DNA of 41,767 nucleotides from Flavobacteriaceae bacterium ASP10-09a (GCA_000981625.1 LAQA01000027.1:474-42240); one strand, 5' to 3'. Shown: positions 1 to 9,786, numbered from the stretch's first letter. A program made the numbers and translations. Notes: generated from the sequence alone by a model not told the origin.

Positions 1-70
1 TAGATAAAAGTTCTTTTAAAAGATAATATCCTAAAAAACCAAAACCTCCAAAAACCAAAACTTTTTTCAT
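1..70 (-). CDS. NAD-dependent epimerase/dehydratase (SDR) family protein, N-terminal fragment truncated by window start
   Basis: Reverse complement of 1-70 reads MKKVLVFGGFGFLGYYLLKELLS, a Rossmann GGFGFLG (GxxGxxG) N-terminus; starts 1 bp after the aldolase stop. Confidence 0.7.
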   Translation of the reverse strand, partial: MKKVLVFGGFGFLGYYLLKELLS

Positions 71-71
71 A

Positions 72-857
72 CTATAATTTTTGCTTTAACAAATTCATTT
101 CTTGCCTTGCTTTATCCCCTAAAAAGAAAAAGTCTAAACTAAATGCCAAAAATGAGTACCCTTTAGCAATCTTTTCCAAAATTTTTGAATGATCAGATTC
201 TACAATATGAAAACCGAGGGGTTTATTTAATTTTTTAGCAACAACATCTATTCTTTCAAGAGCTGCCTTAACATCTTCTCTATCATATTCACCAGGAAAG
301 CCCATTGATGCAGACAAGTCATATGGTCCAACAATAATACCATCTATTCCAGGAACAGAAAATATCTCTTCTAAATTATTAACAGCGTCAATATGTTCTA
401 TTTGAGCAATTACAACTGCATTGTTTTTAACCCAATCTTGATATGTATCAAACGCTGTTCCGTATTTTTGAGCTCTATTTAAACCAACACCCCGTTTTCC
501 TAAAGGAGGATATTTAACAAAACTAACAGCTTCAATAGCCTCTTCTTTATTTTTAATCATTGGCACAATTACACCATCTGCTCCAGCATCTAAAACTCTT
601 TTAATGGCAACTTCTTCATTTTTACTTACACGAACTAACGCTTGCATTCCATTACCTTGAATATGGCCTATTAAATTCATAATAGTTTCTATACTAATCG
701 GTGAATGTTCCATGTCTATTGTTAGCCACTCAAATCCAGCTGTACTCATAATTTCAATTACCGCTTGATGAGGAATTGTTAACCATGATCCAATTGATAA
801 CTCTTTATTTTGTAATTTCTCTTTTAAAAGACTCTTAACGTGTGAAAAATGTTTCAT
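72..857 (-). CDS. HpcH/HpaI aldolase/citrate lyase family protein
   Basis: 261 aa; motifs IDMEHSP, GADGVIVPMI, AQIEHIDAVNNLEEI and IIVGPYDLSASMG are typical of class II HpaI-type aldolases. Confidence 0.88.
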   Translation of the reverse strand: MKHFSHVKSLLKEKLQNKELSIGSWLTIPHQAVIEIMSTAGFEWLTIDMEHSPISIETIMNLIGHIQGNGMQALVRVSKNEEVAIKRVLDAGADGVIVPMIKNKEEAIEAVSFVKYPPLGKRGVGLNRAQKYGTAFDTYQDWVKNNAVVIAQIEHIDAVNNLEEIFSVPGIDGIIVGPYDLSASMGFPGEYDREDVKAALERIDVVAKKLNKPLGFHIVESDHSKILEKIAKGYSFLAFSLDFFFLGDKARQEMNLLKQKL

Positions 858-911
858 GTGCTTTATACTTTTTTATCTTTCCTTTATAATTTCTAATTCT
901 TTATATGAAAA

Positions 912-1583
912 TTATCTTAATAATTTATGCAGTGCTTCTGCAATAATAAAATCTTCTGGTTCATCAATATCAGTAGATTCAATTTTATCAATTTCATACA
1001 TAAAAGGTTTTTCTCCTATTCTACTTTCAGTATTTAAAAAACTTTTTTTTGTAAAAACATAGAAACACGAATTTTCTTCAAATATTGGTTCTAAATGCTG
1101 CGTTACTAACATTTTAGGATCATGATTCATCGGAGTAGCATCCTTATTATAAAACCTTTTTTGTGTTCTAGAAACCGCAAAAACAGAATCATTGTCTTGT
1201 ATCTTTAAAGATGAAATCATTTTTTCAATCGCTCTATCTATCGTTTCTACTTTTAGTAAAGGATTTGTACTATGGGTTTGAATATAAATTTCTGAATCTA
1301 TCGAAGAAATATCTTGCTCTAAAACTTTATTCATAGAAACATAATTACCACAAACTTCATTATTTCTATCAACAACTTTAACTCTATCTTTAAAATTTAA
1401 TAATATATCTGATTTTAAAAACTCACTATCTGTATTCACAATAACTAAATCAATAAATTTTGATTTTAAAAGAGTATTCATTACATAATGATACAATGGT
1501 TTTCCATTAAAAAATTTTAAATTTTTGTTGGGAACTCTTTCTGAAGTGCCTTTCATCGGCAATAATGCTACTACTTTTTTCAT
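912..1583 (-). CDS. Acylneuraminate cytidylyltransferase (NeuA/KdsB-like) family protein
   Basis: 223 aa; N-terminal nucleotide-binding motif LLPMKGTSERVPNKNLKFFNGKPLYHY and C-terminal IDEPEDFIIAE. Confidence 0.85.
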   Translation of the reverse strand: MKKVVALLPMKGTSERVPNKNLKFFNGKPLYHYVMNTLLKSKFIDLVIVNTDSEFLKSDILLNFKDRVKVVDRNNEVCGNYVSMNKVLEQDISSIDSEIYIQTHSTNPLLKVETIDRAIEKMISSLKIQDNDSVFAVSRTQKRFYNKDATPMNHDPKMLVTQHLEPIFEENSCFYVFTKKSFLNTESRIGEKPFMYEIDKIESTDIDEPEDFIIAEALHKLLR

Positions 1584-1657
1584 AACTTACAACTATGAAT
1601 TTTTTAGTTCTCTAAATGTGAAACGGTATAATCTTAAAACATTGTTTTATTTATACG

Positions 1658-2200
1658 TTATTTAAATTTATTGAACGTTTTTAACTCTTTATCTTTCTCT
1701 GACAAAACAATCTCCTCTTCTTCTAACATCCAATCAATATTAAGTTCTGGGTCATTGAATAAAACACCATCTTCTGATTCTTTGCTATAATAATTATCAC
1801 ATTTATAGGCGAATATGGTGTTATCTTCAAGAACAGAAAAACCATGTAAAAATCCTTTTGGAATAAATAATTGCTTATTATTTTCTCCGGATAAAACACA
1901 AGAAAAAGAGTGCCCAAATGTTTTTGAATTCTTCCTTACATCTACAACTACATCTAATACTTTTCCTTGAATAACTCTAACTAATTTCGTTTGAGCAAAT
2001 GCACCTCTTTGTATATGCAAACCTCTTAAAATTCCTCTTTGAGAAATAGATTGATTGTCTTGTACAAAATCTATTTTAAGACCTATTAATTTTTCGAATA
2101 CTGTTTTATTAAAACTTTCAAAGAAACTTCCTCTATTATCATCAAATATTTTTGGTTCTATAACAAAACAACCTTCTAATTGTGTTTTTTCTACTTTCAT
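1658..2200 (-). CDS. rfbC: dTDP-4-dehydrorhamnose 3,5-epimerase
   Basis: 180 aa; GCFVIEPKIFDDNRGSFFESFN, QDNQSISQRGILRGLHIQ, FIPKGFLHGFSVLED motifs; adjacent to rfbA/rfbB. Confidence 0.95.
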   Translation of the reverse strand: MKVEKTQLEGCFVIEPKIFDDNRGSFFESFNKTVFEKLIGLKIDFVQDNQSISQRGILRGLHIQRGAFAQTKLVRVIQGKVLDVVVDVRKNSKTFGHSFSCVLSGENNKQLFIPKGFLHGFSVLEDNTIFAYKCDNYYSKESEDGVLFNDPELNIDWMLEEEEIVLSEKDKELKTFNKFK

Positions 2201-3054
2201 TAAATTTCCATCAAATTTTTACCATAACCACTTTTTAAAAGTGGTTTCGCTAATTCTTGTAATTCTTTTTTATTTATAAAACCACTTGTAAAAGCCGCTT
2301 CTTCTATTGAGCCTACTTTTAAACCTTGTCTTTCTTCAATAACGGCTACAAAATTACTTGCCTGAATTAATGATTTAAAAGTACCTGTATCTAACCAAGC
2401 TGTGCCTCTATCCAAGATCCTGACAGATAAATTACCTTCCTTTAAATACGCTTTATTTATGTCTGTAATTTCTAATTCTCCTCTTTTACTTGGAGCTAAT
2501 TTTTTTGCTTTTTCTACAACAGAGTTATCATAAAAATAAATACCAGGAACTGCAAAATTAGATTTTGGCTCTTTCGGTTTTTCTTCTATTGATATTGCAT
2601 TCTGATGCTCATCAAATTCAACAACTCCATATCTTTCTGGATCATTTACATGATAAGCATACACGATTCCTCCTTCAGGATTTGTGTTTTCTCTTAATAA
2701 TTTTGATAATCCAGAGCCATAAAAAATGTTGTCTCCTAAAATAAGAGCAACACTCTGGTCAGCAATAAAAGCTTCTGCAATTAAAAAAGCTTCTGCTAAT
2801 CCATTTGGGTTTTCTTGAACTTCATATTGAAAATTACATCTAAGTTGATTTCCATTTCCTAATAACTTTTGAAACAATGGCAAGTCTTGTGGAGTCGAAA
2901 TAATTAAAATATCCCTAATTCCTGCTGAAATTAATGTTGATAAAGGGTAGTAAATCATAGGTTTATCATACACAGGCATCAATTGCTTGCTTACCGATAA
3001 AGTTAGAGGATGTAATCTTGTACCTGAACCACCTGCTAAAACTATTCCTTTCAT
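2200..3054 (-). CDS. rfbA: Glucose-1-phosphate thymidylyltransferase
   Basis: 284 aa; [41 protein letters not shown] is diagnostic. Confidence 0.97.
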   Translation of the reverse strand: MKGIVLAGGSGTRLHPLTLSVSKQLMPVYDKPMIYYPLSTLISAGIRDILIISTPQDLPLFQKLLGNGNQLRCNFQYEVQENPNGLAEAFLIAEAFIADQSVALILGDNIFYGSGLSKLLRENTNPEGGIVYAYHVNDPERYGVVEFDEHQNAISIEEKPKEPKSNFAVPGIYFYDNSVVEKAKKLAPSKRGELEITDINKAYLKEGNLSVRILDRGTAWLDTGTFKSLIQASNFVAVIEERQGLKVGSIEEAAFTSGFINKKELQELAKPLLKSGYGKNLMEI

Positions 3055-4061
3055 TGTTTATATTTTTTCAAATACCATTTAATGGTTTTTTTGATGCCTT
3101 CATCAAAGCTTTCATCCGCTTTCCAGTTTAACTCATTTTCTATTTTAGAGGCATCAATTGCATATCTAAAATCGTGACCTAATCTATCTTCTACAAATGT
3201 TATTTGTTTTTTATATGATGCTTTTTTCGGAAGTATTTCATCTAAAATAGCACAAATTGTAGTAGCAATATACAAATTATTATGCTCATTTTTTCCCCCA
3301 ACATTGTAAGTTTCTCCTGCTTTACCATTTTGATAAGCAAGCTCTATTCCTTTACAATGGTCTAAAACATACAACCAATCTCTAATATTTTTTCCATCAC
3401 CATAAATGGGAATATTTTCTCCAGAAATTGCTTTTCGAATAATTGTAGGAATCAGCTTCTCATCATGTTGTTTTGGCCCATAATTATTAGAGCAATTTGT
3501 TGTCACAACATTTAATCCATAGGTATGAAAATAACTTCTTACCATAAAATCTGAAGATGCTTTTGACGCACTATATGGACTGTTAGGTGCATAAGGTGTT
3601 ACTTCCGTAAACAATCCTGTTTCTCCTAAAGCACCATAGACTTCATCAGTAGAAATATGATGAAATCTAGCATTTTTAAATTCTTTATGATAGTTACTTG
3701 CAGCATCCATCCAATAATTTTTTGCAGCATCTAATAAATTAAAGGTTCCAAAAATATTGGTTTTAATAAAAGTATCAGGATTTTTAATAGAGTTATCTAC
3801 ATGTGATTCTGCTGCAAAATGAATAACTCCTGTGAAATTATACTTTTTAAAAAGGTCTTCAAGGAAATTTCTATCACAAATATCACCTTTAACAAAGGTG
3901 TATCTAGCATCGTTCTCCATCTCTGTTAAATTAGAGAGGTTTCCTGCGTACGTTAACAAATCGAGATTAACTACTTCAAATTCTTTGTTATTCCCTAAGA
4001 AATAAGGAATGAAATTAGACCCTATAAAACCTGCTCCTCCAGTTATAAGAACTGTTTGCAT
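3051..4061 (-). CDS. rfbB: dTDP-glucose 4,6-dehydratase
   Basis: 336 aa; [56 protein letters not shown]. Confidence 0.97.
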   Translation of the reverse strand: MQTVLITGGAGFIGSNFIPYFLGNNKEFEVVNLDLLTYAGNLSNLTEMENDARYTFVKGDICDRNFLEDLFKKYNFTGVIHFAAESHVDNSIKNPDTFIKTNIFGTFNLLDAAKNYWMDAASNYHKEFKNARFHHISTDEVYGALGETGLFTEVTPYAPNSPYSASKASSDFMVRSYFHTYGLNVVTTNCSNNYGPKQHDEKLIPTIIRKAISGENIPIYGDGKNIRDWLYVLDHCKGIELAYQNGKAGETYNVGGKNEHNNLYIATTICAILDEILPKKASYKKQITFVEDRLGHDFRYAIDASKIENELNWKADESFDEGIKKTIKWYLKKYKQ

Positions 4062-4064
4062 TAT

Positions 4065-5102
4065 TTACTTTTTATAGTTTTCTAAAAACTTATTTAATTC
4101 AATGAAGAGCAAAAACAGGACCATTAATCCAGCACTTGCCATCCCTAATAAGAATCCGTAATTTTTAGTTATCCCTTTTATTTCATACCCTATTGACTGA
4201 AAATTAGAAATAACATTTATCACTTCATATTTTTCAGATTTTTCAGTTGCCAACAACCTTAACTCCTCATTTATTCTTCTATTCGTATCAAACAACTCTA
4301 ACTCTTTAGCCCTTCTTTTCTCTCCTCCTAAATCAATATTTGTTCCGGTTGATTGCTTTTTAGCTTCCTCCATCATAGCCTCCATGTAAACCTTTCTTAA
4401 AGAATCTATTTGAGTTAGGTTTTGGCGGAATAAAGAGTCTGTTCTATTTAAGCTTTCGTTTGTTATAACTTTTAATCGATTAAAATATTTATTATTAACA
4501 ACGGATGATATAATCACATCATCTAACTTCTCAAAAACATTATTTTTTTCTGCAATAACAGTTACTTTATGAACTTTAAAGTCATAATCTGTAAATGCCA
4601 TTTGAAAATCTTCATACTTATAATTCCTAATTGTCACTGTATCTATAGATAAAATAAAATCATTATATGAATTAATTTTATCAACATCTAACCTTAAAGG
4701 CTCAATCTCAAATTTCACAAGAGAGGCTGCTGATTCTTTATCAATTTTAAAAACTTTCTGAAGTCCTAATGTATCCTTTTGTTTTACTAAGTCGTTATAA
4801 AAATTTACATTATTATATAATTGTCTAGCACTATTAAAATTAGGCTCTAATAATAGTTCTGAACCATATCTTTTTGATGTTTTCACTTCTAAAAAAATAC
4901 CAGCAATTAAACCGATTATAGCAGCTATAACAATTTTTACTACATGCTGTTTTAAGAAAATTAAAATAGCTATTATAAAGTGAAATATCCCTTTAAAAAT
5001 ATTTCCAATAAAATTAAAAAGGTTAGAAAACCCTTTACCAATTATTACAAATAGAGAACCTAGATCTACTTCTTCTTCGTTGTTTTTTTGACTTGTCGAC
5101 AT
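4065..5102 (-). CDS. Wzz/chain-length-determinant-like polysaccharide membrane protein
   Basis: 345 aa; N-terminal hydrophobic region (VVKIVIAAIIGLIAGIFL), coiled periplasmic-type middle, C-terminal TM (YGFLLGMASAGLMVLFLLFIEL); next to rfbB. Confidence 0.65.
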   Translation of the reverse strand: MSTSQKNNEEEVDLGSLFVIIGKGFSNLFNFIGNIFKGIFHFIIAILIFLKQHVVKIVIAAIIGLIAGIFLEVKTSKRYGSELLLEPNFNSARQLYNNVNFYNDLVKQKDTLGLQKVFKIDKESAASLVKFEIEPLRLDVDKINSYNDFILSIDTVTIRNYKYEDFQMAFTDYDFKVHKVTVIAEKNNVFEKLDDVIISSVVNNKYFNRLKVITNESLNRTDSLFRQNLTQIDSLRKVYMEAMMEEAKKQSTGTNIDLGGEKRRAKELELFDTNRRINEELRLLATEKSEKYEVINVISNFQSIGYEIKGITKNYGFLLGMASAGLMVLFLLFIELNKFLENYKK

Positions 5103-5142
5103 TGCTTTAATTTGGTTATGAAATCAGTTCAGTTTGTAACTT

Positions 5143-6822
5143 TTACAAAATTTGTTCTAATATTCTTTGGGTAATCGCATACGTTGGTGTTACACCCGTC
5201 ATCCCTAATCCTCCAGAGGCTAATGTTGCTCCTGTTTCTAGAGGGTTATCCGAAGCATAATACGCATATCTTACTTTTACATTTTCAGAAATATTTCCTC
5301 TAATTTTTGATGCAGATTGAATGGCTTTTTGATAATGCGCGCCTTCCATTTCTAAACCAATTACATTCCAAGTAGAGTCGTGAAAAAACTTTAACAAGTC
5401 TTTATTTTGTAATGATGTTCCTAAAACCGAAATCATAGAACCATCAAAAACTTGCACTCCAAAACCTTCTAAATCTTCTTTAGATAATTCATTCTCAAAA
5501 GGATAATTACCTGCTGTCCCTTCAAAAATATGAGCAGAAGGTATCATAATATCTCCTTTTCCTCCTTCTAAAATACCTGCTTTTCCCATAATTGAAACCG
5601 ACTTTACATCTAAATGGATTTTATCTTTTTTATTACCATAAGGCTTTAACAACTCATCCATGGTTTCGAAAGCTTGCTCTCCAAAAGCATAGTCCATTAC
5701 AATAATTACAGCATTTTCTTCTATAGAATTTTCTTTTTTAAACGGTGAAACATTAAAGTTTATTTTATCAGTATCAATTATTTGCACATTAATATTAGTT
5801 CCCGATGTATCTTTTACATAGATAAGTCCATTTTCTGATGCATAATCTTTCACTTTCTTCTGCAAAGGTTTACTATCAGAATTACTTAGTAATTGATACA
5901 ACTCAAACCCTTTATAATTTTTAGCTTCTTCTTGCAAAGCTCCTTGTGCATATATTGAGTTTAAAACACTGTGCATATTTGCACTAATAATATGTATAGG
6001 TCTTTCTAAAAGTATGTTTTCTTTTAAGACTTTCTTAATATCATTCGCCCAAATTTCCCCATAAATATGATGACCGATTTCTTCAATTAAAACAGAGCTA
6101 AAAGTAATTGTTCTCTTTTTGTTTTTAAAAACTTCATTAATTGCTAATTTTCCTAACCAATAAATTAAATTAAAAAACTTAAGCGGGTTTTCTTCTGATG
6201 AAAATATTTGACAAAGTCCAGAGACTTCTTCGTAAGTTCTTCCTAAAATATTTCCTAGATGAACAATTAAAACTTCTTTCTCTTTTTCTGAAATTGTTTT
6301 TTGATGTAAAACAACATCTTCTAAATATTTCCATTCTCTAATAAAATCTTCTCCTTCATTTAAAGAAACCCTTTCTTGAATCTTATGAGATTCTACGAAT
6401 AAAAAAGTTAAATGGGTAAGAATATCATAAATTTCAGATCTTCCTCTTGTAATCTCGATATTCATTTGATCTTTATCAATTCTATAACAATTCCTTCTTC
6501 TTTTTGGAGGAATAATAGCTTCAAAATGAGAGTTCTTATACCCTTCATCTGCAGTTAAATTAATAAACTGACATTCTTCAATTCCTTCCGGAAGTCTTTC
6601 TATAACATAGATTAAACCATCTAGCTCTGTTCTTTCCTCTGCAATAGAACCATAAATTTCTGGTCGTAAAAGCAACAGTGATTTACGCAATGCTTCACCT
6701 GAAATTCCCATTGGTTTGTAAAAACCTCTACTGAATAAATGACGCATAGAGATGTATAGTTTTTCTATAGCATTTGTAGATTCTTGGGCTCTCGTTCTAT
6801 CTATATTTTTAGTTTTTGACAT
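5143..6822 (-). CDS. DUF6909-like protein with a C-terminal nucleoside phosphorylase/nucleosidase-like region
   Basis: 559 aa; C-terminal motifs SVSIMGKAGILEGGKGDIMIPSAHIFEGTAGNYPFEN and NVIGLEMEGAHY resemble PNP/UDP-family signatures; N-terminal half unassigned. Family name from memory, not searched. Confidence 0.6.
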   Translation of the reverse strand: MSKTKNIDRTRAQESTNAIEKLYISMRHLFSRGFYKPMGISGEALRKSLLLLRPEIYGSIAEERTELDGLIYVIERLPEGIEECQFINLTADEGYKNSHFEAIIPPKRRRNCYRIDKDQMNIEITRGRSEIYDILTHLTFLFVESHKIQERVSLNEGEDFIREWKYLEDVVLHQKTISEKEKEVLIVHLGNILGRTYEEVSGLCQIFSSEENPLKFFNLIYWLGKLAINEVFKNKKRTITFSSVLIEEIGHHIYGEIWANDIKKVLKENILLERPIHIISANMHSVLNSIYAQGALQEEAKNYKGFELYQLLSNSDSKPLQKKVKDYASENGLIYVKDTSGTNINVQIIDTDKINFNVSPFKKENSIEENAVIIVMDYAFGEQAFETMDELLKPYGNKKDKIHLDVKSVSIMGKAGILEGGKGDIMIPSAHIFEGTAGNYPFENELSKEDLEGFGVQVFDGSMISVLGTSLQNKDLLKFFHDSTWNVIGLEMEGAHYQKAIQSASKIRGNISENVKVRYAYYASDNPLETGATLASGGLGMTGVTPTYAITQRILEQIL

Positions 6823-6849
6823 TTTAATTTTTAAGATACAAATATAAAA

Positions 6850-8484
6850 TTATTTCCTTGATAAAATCTGTTTATAGGAATCTTCATTTTTAAGCAATTT
6901 AACCGCTTCAAAAATAGCTTCATCATTTCTTAAATGATGTGTATAAACACCTTGTTTATAATAATATTTTTCTAGAACTTCTTCCTCGAGTAAAACACTT
7001 ATAATATCTTGATTTTTAGATATTTCACTAATTTTATTTTTAAATAATTTTTCTTTTATTTTTTTATATTCTTTAGAAATACTGCTATTATTTGAAGACA
7101 AATAAGCTTCTTTAAACAACCTTTCTTGCTCAGTTACAAAAGTTGTATCTGTTTCTAAAAACTTCGTAAAATTCTTAAAATCTGTATTTGAAAACTTATA
7201 ATTTTCAGCATCAGCAATTATTGGGTTTTTATAAAAATAATCAGAAGCAAAATTAAAAATCGCCTTAGATTTTAATAAGTTTTTAGTAACATTTGTTCTT
7301 TTAGATGTTTTAATTTCAATATCAGGCATTACTCCTCCTCCATCAAAAACGGTTCTTCCTTTTTCGGTTTTAAATTCATTTATTTGATTATCGGAAAACT
7401 TAGGAACTTCACCTGTTTTAGCATCTCTATTTGTGTAATCTAATTCTTGAATACATCGTCCACTCGGCGTGTAATATTTAGAGATTGTTAATTTTAATTG
7501 AGTGCCGTAGGTTAAAGTTCTGTAACGTTGAACTAATCCTTTGCCAAAGGAACGCTGTCCCATAATTACTGCTCTATCATAATCTTGTAAAGAACCACTT
7601 ACTATTTCTGATGCAGATGCAGAGCGTCCATTAATCAAAACTACAATTGGAATCTCTAAATCCAAGGGTTCATTTGTACCTTTGTAAGTATTGCTCCATT
7701 TTTTAATTTTAGCTTTTGTGGTAACAATCACTTTTCCTTTTGGAATAAAAAAGTTTGTGATATTAATTGCTTCTGAAAGCGATCCTCCAGGATTATATCT
7801 TAAGTCAAAGACTAATTTTCTCATCCCTTTTTTCTTCAAAGATCGATACGCTTTTTTCACTTCTGAAGATGCTTTATTGTTAAAACGAGTTAAAGTAATA
7901 TACCCTGTTTCATCATCAATCATTTCATAAAAAGGAACAGGATTTATAACTACCTTTTCTCTTACTAGTTCTTTATTAATGAGTTTTCCTTGTCTTTCAA
8001 TCTCTACAGACACCTTACTATTAGAAGTTCCTTTTAAGAACATAGAGAGTTGATCTCTTTCCATATTTTTAAGTAACTGACCATCAATAGAAATAATAAT
8101 ATCTCCTGCTTTTAAACCTGCTTTATCCGCAGAAAACCCTTTGTAAACCTCTTTTATTTGTATGCCTTTTTTTGTATAATACACAGCAGTCCCAATTCCA
8201 GAATATTCACCTTCTCTTCTAATTTTAGCATCTTCTACATCTTGTTCATTGTAAAAGCTTGTGTAAGGGTCTAAATCTTTTAAGGTGTTTTTTATGGCTT
8301 TGTTTGTGAATTCTGCAGGATTTATTTCATCTACATAATACATGTTTAATTCCTTAAAAAGTGTATTGTAGATTTCTATCTGTTTTGCAATTTCAAAGAA
8401 TTTAGATTTAAATGAAGTTGTTAAAAAAATCGTGCCAACTACTAAAAATAAAATCGTTTTCTTTTTAAATTTAAAGTGTTTCAT
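6850..8484 (-). CDS. S41 family C-terminal processing peptidase with PDZ domain
   Basis: 544 aa; N-terminal signal/TM, DLDPYTSFY, PDZ GLKAGDIIISIDG, catalytic NGRSASASEIVSGSLQDYDRAVIMGQRSFGKGLVQ. Confidence 0.93.
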   Translation of the reverse strand: MKHFKFKKKTILFLVVGTIFLTTSFKSKFFEIAKQIEIYNTLFKELNMYYVDEINPAEFTNKAIKNTLKDLDPYTSFYNEQDVEDAKIRREGEYSGIGTAVYYTKKGIQIKEVYKGFSADKAGLKAGDIIISIDGQLLKNMERDQLSMFLKGTSNSKVSVEIERQGKLINKELVREKVVINPVPFYEMIDDETGYITLTRFNNKASSEVKKAYRSLKKKGMRKLVFDLRYNPGGSLSEAINITNFFIPKGKVIVTTKAKIKKWSNTYKGTNEPLDLEIPIVVLINGRSASASEIVSGSLQDYDRAVIMGQRSFGKGLVQRYRTLTYGTQLKLTISKYYTPSGRCIQELDYTNRDAKTGEVPKFSDNQINEFKTEKGRTVFDGGGVMPDIEIKTSKRTNVTKNLLKSKAIFNFASDYFYKNPIIADAENYKFSNTDFKNFTKFLETDTTFVTEQERLFKEAYLSSNNSSISKEYKKIKEKLFKNKISEISKNQDIISVLLEEEVLEKYYYKQGVYTHHLRNDEAIFEAVKLLKNEDSYKQILSRK

Positions 8485-8863
8485 TTGATTTATTTTTTAC
8501 TTCTTCAATAAATATATTCAATAATTTATCCATTTTGGAAAAAAGTTCTTCATAAGGTTTTTCTTCTTTTCCAAGATACGAAATCATAAAAACATATGGT
8601 TTCTCGAGATTATCGTACACAATTTCTTTTTGCAAACGATACGTTTCACGCATCAACCTTTTTAAACGGTTTCTATCAGGAGCTTTCTTAAAAGTTCTTT
8701 TAGCCACAGAAACCCCAACTTGTGCAGGAAAATCAGATGTATGTTCTGTTTGTAAATACACCATTCTTAATGGAAAAGCTTTTACAGAACTACCCTCTGT
8801 GTAAAGTCTTCCAATCAACTTTTTACTTTTTAACCGTTCTTTTTTTCCTAAAGTTTGCTTCAT
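8471..8863 (-). CDS. rnpA: Ribonuclease P protein component
   Basis: 130 aa; LGKKERLKSKKLIGRLY start and RnpA signature KAPDRNRLKRLMRETYR. Confidence 0.93.
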   Translation of the reverse strand: MKQTLGKKERLKSKKLIGRLYTEGSSVKAFPLRMVYLQTEHTSDFPAQVGVSVAKRTFKKAPDRNRLKRLMRETYRLQKEIVYDNLEKPYVFMISYLGKEEKPYEELFSKMDKLLNIFIEEVKNKSNETL

Positions 8864-8906
8864 TACTACAAATTTACATAAAAGAGTTGCTTTTTAAAGG
8901 ATAAAA

Positions 8907-9785
8907 TTAACCGATTCTCACCAATGGTCTCGTTAAACACGTTGGTCCACCACCACCTTTTACACTAATTTCATTTCCAACATACGTCGTAACTTTACAA
9001 CCAGCTTTTTCTAATAAGTTTTTTGTAATTGGATTTCCATCAACCATAATACAGTTTCTTGGAGATATTGCTAGAACATTGCAACCCATAGAGTCAAATT
9101 CTTCTTCTGGAACTTCTATCAATTTAAAACCTCTTCCTAACAAATCATTTCTAAACCTAACTGGCATTAATGGCGAATACACAACTGCTAAATCATTATC
9201 TACAGGACTTAAGATAGACATTAAATGAAATACATCTTCTTCCCCTTTATAATGGGGTAAATCTGCAACAATAACAGAAACACCATTTACTTCTAACATC
9301 GTTTTTAACTGTTTTATTCCTTCATCATTCGTTCTATACGAACGTCCAACAGCCAACGTTTTTTCATCCAACCAAGCAACATCACCTCCTTCTATAGTTC
9401 CCGGAGCTTTAATCACACCTAGAACTGGGATGTTTTTTTGTTGATATTCTTCTAATTGCACTTTCGGCTCATTAATTCTACCCTCTTTGCCCATATTGCA
9501 AATAATGACGCCAAAGTCAGTTGCAATGGATGCGTCTCTACAATAAATAGAATCCATTGTTACATTTTTGTTTGATGGAAAGTGATGCACCTTAATCGTA
9601 TTTTTTTTAAAAATCGATTCAAATTTTTCATACTCTTTAAGAGCTAAGCTAAAATCTGGTTTTGATAAATAGTTCAACTTTTCCCATTCATTTTCTAATG
9701 CGATATCTGACACAAAAGCTTCTTTTGCAGTCTTAATATATACTGAATCTAGTTTTAAGTATTCTGAATGATGTGTTGTTTTCAT
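8907..9785 (-). CDS. Dimethylarginine dimethylaminohydrolase / arginine deiminase-like amidinohydrolase
   Basis: Start corrected to ATG at 9785 (MKTTHHSEY...); motifs YCRDASIATDFG, APGTIEGGDVAWLDEKTLAVG, CNVLAISP and C-terminal GGGGPTCLTRPL with likely catalytic Cys. Confidence 0.82.
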   Translation of the reverse strand: MKTTHHSEYLKLDSVYIKTAKEAFVSDIALENEWEKLNYLSKPDFSLALKEYEKFESIFKKNTIKVHHFPSNKNVTMDSIYCRDASIATDFGVIICNMGKEGRINEPKVQLEEYQQKNIPVLGVIKAPGTIEGGDVAWLDEKTLAVGRSYRTNDEGIKQLKTMLEVNGVSVIVADLPHYKGEEDVFHLMSILSPVDNDLAVVYSPLMPVRFRNDLLGRGFKLIEVPEEEFDSMGCNVLAISPRNCIMVDGNPITKNLLEKAGCKVTTYVGNEISVKGGGGPTCLTRPLVRIG

Positions 9786-9786
9786 A

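Noticed and set aside
856-1062. 68-aa plus-strand ORF overlapping the NeuA-like gene
   Set aside because: Mostly antisense to a supported CDS, hydrophobic AT-rich translation without homology signal.
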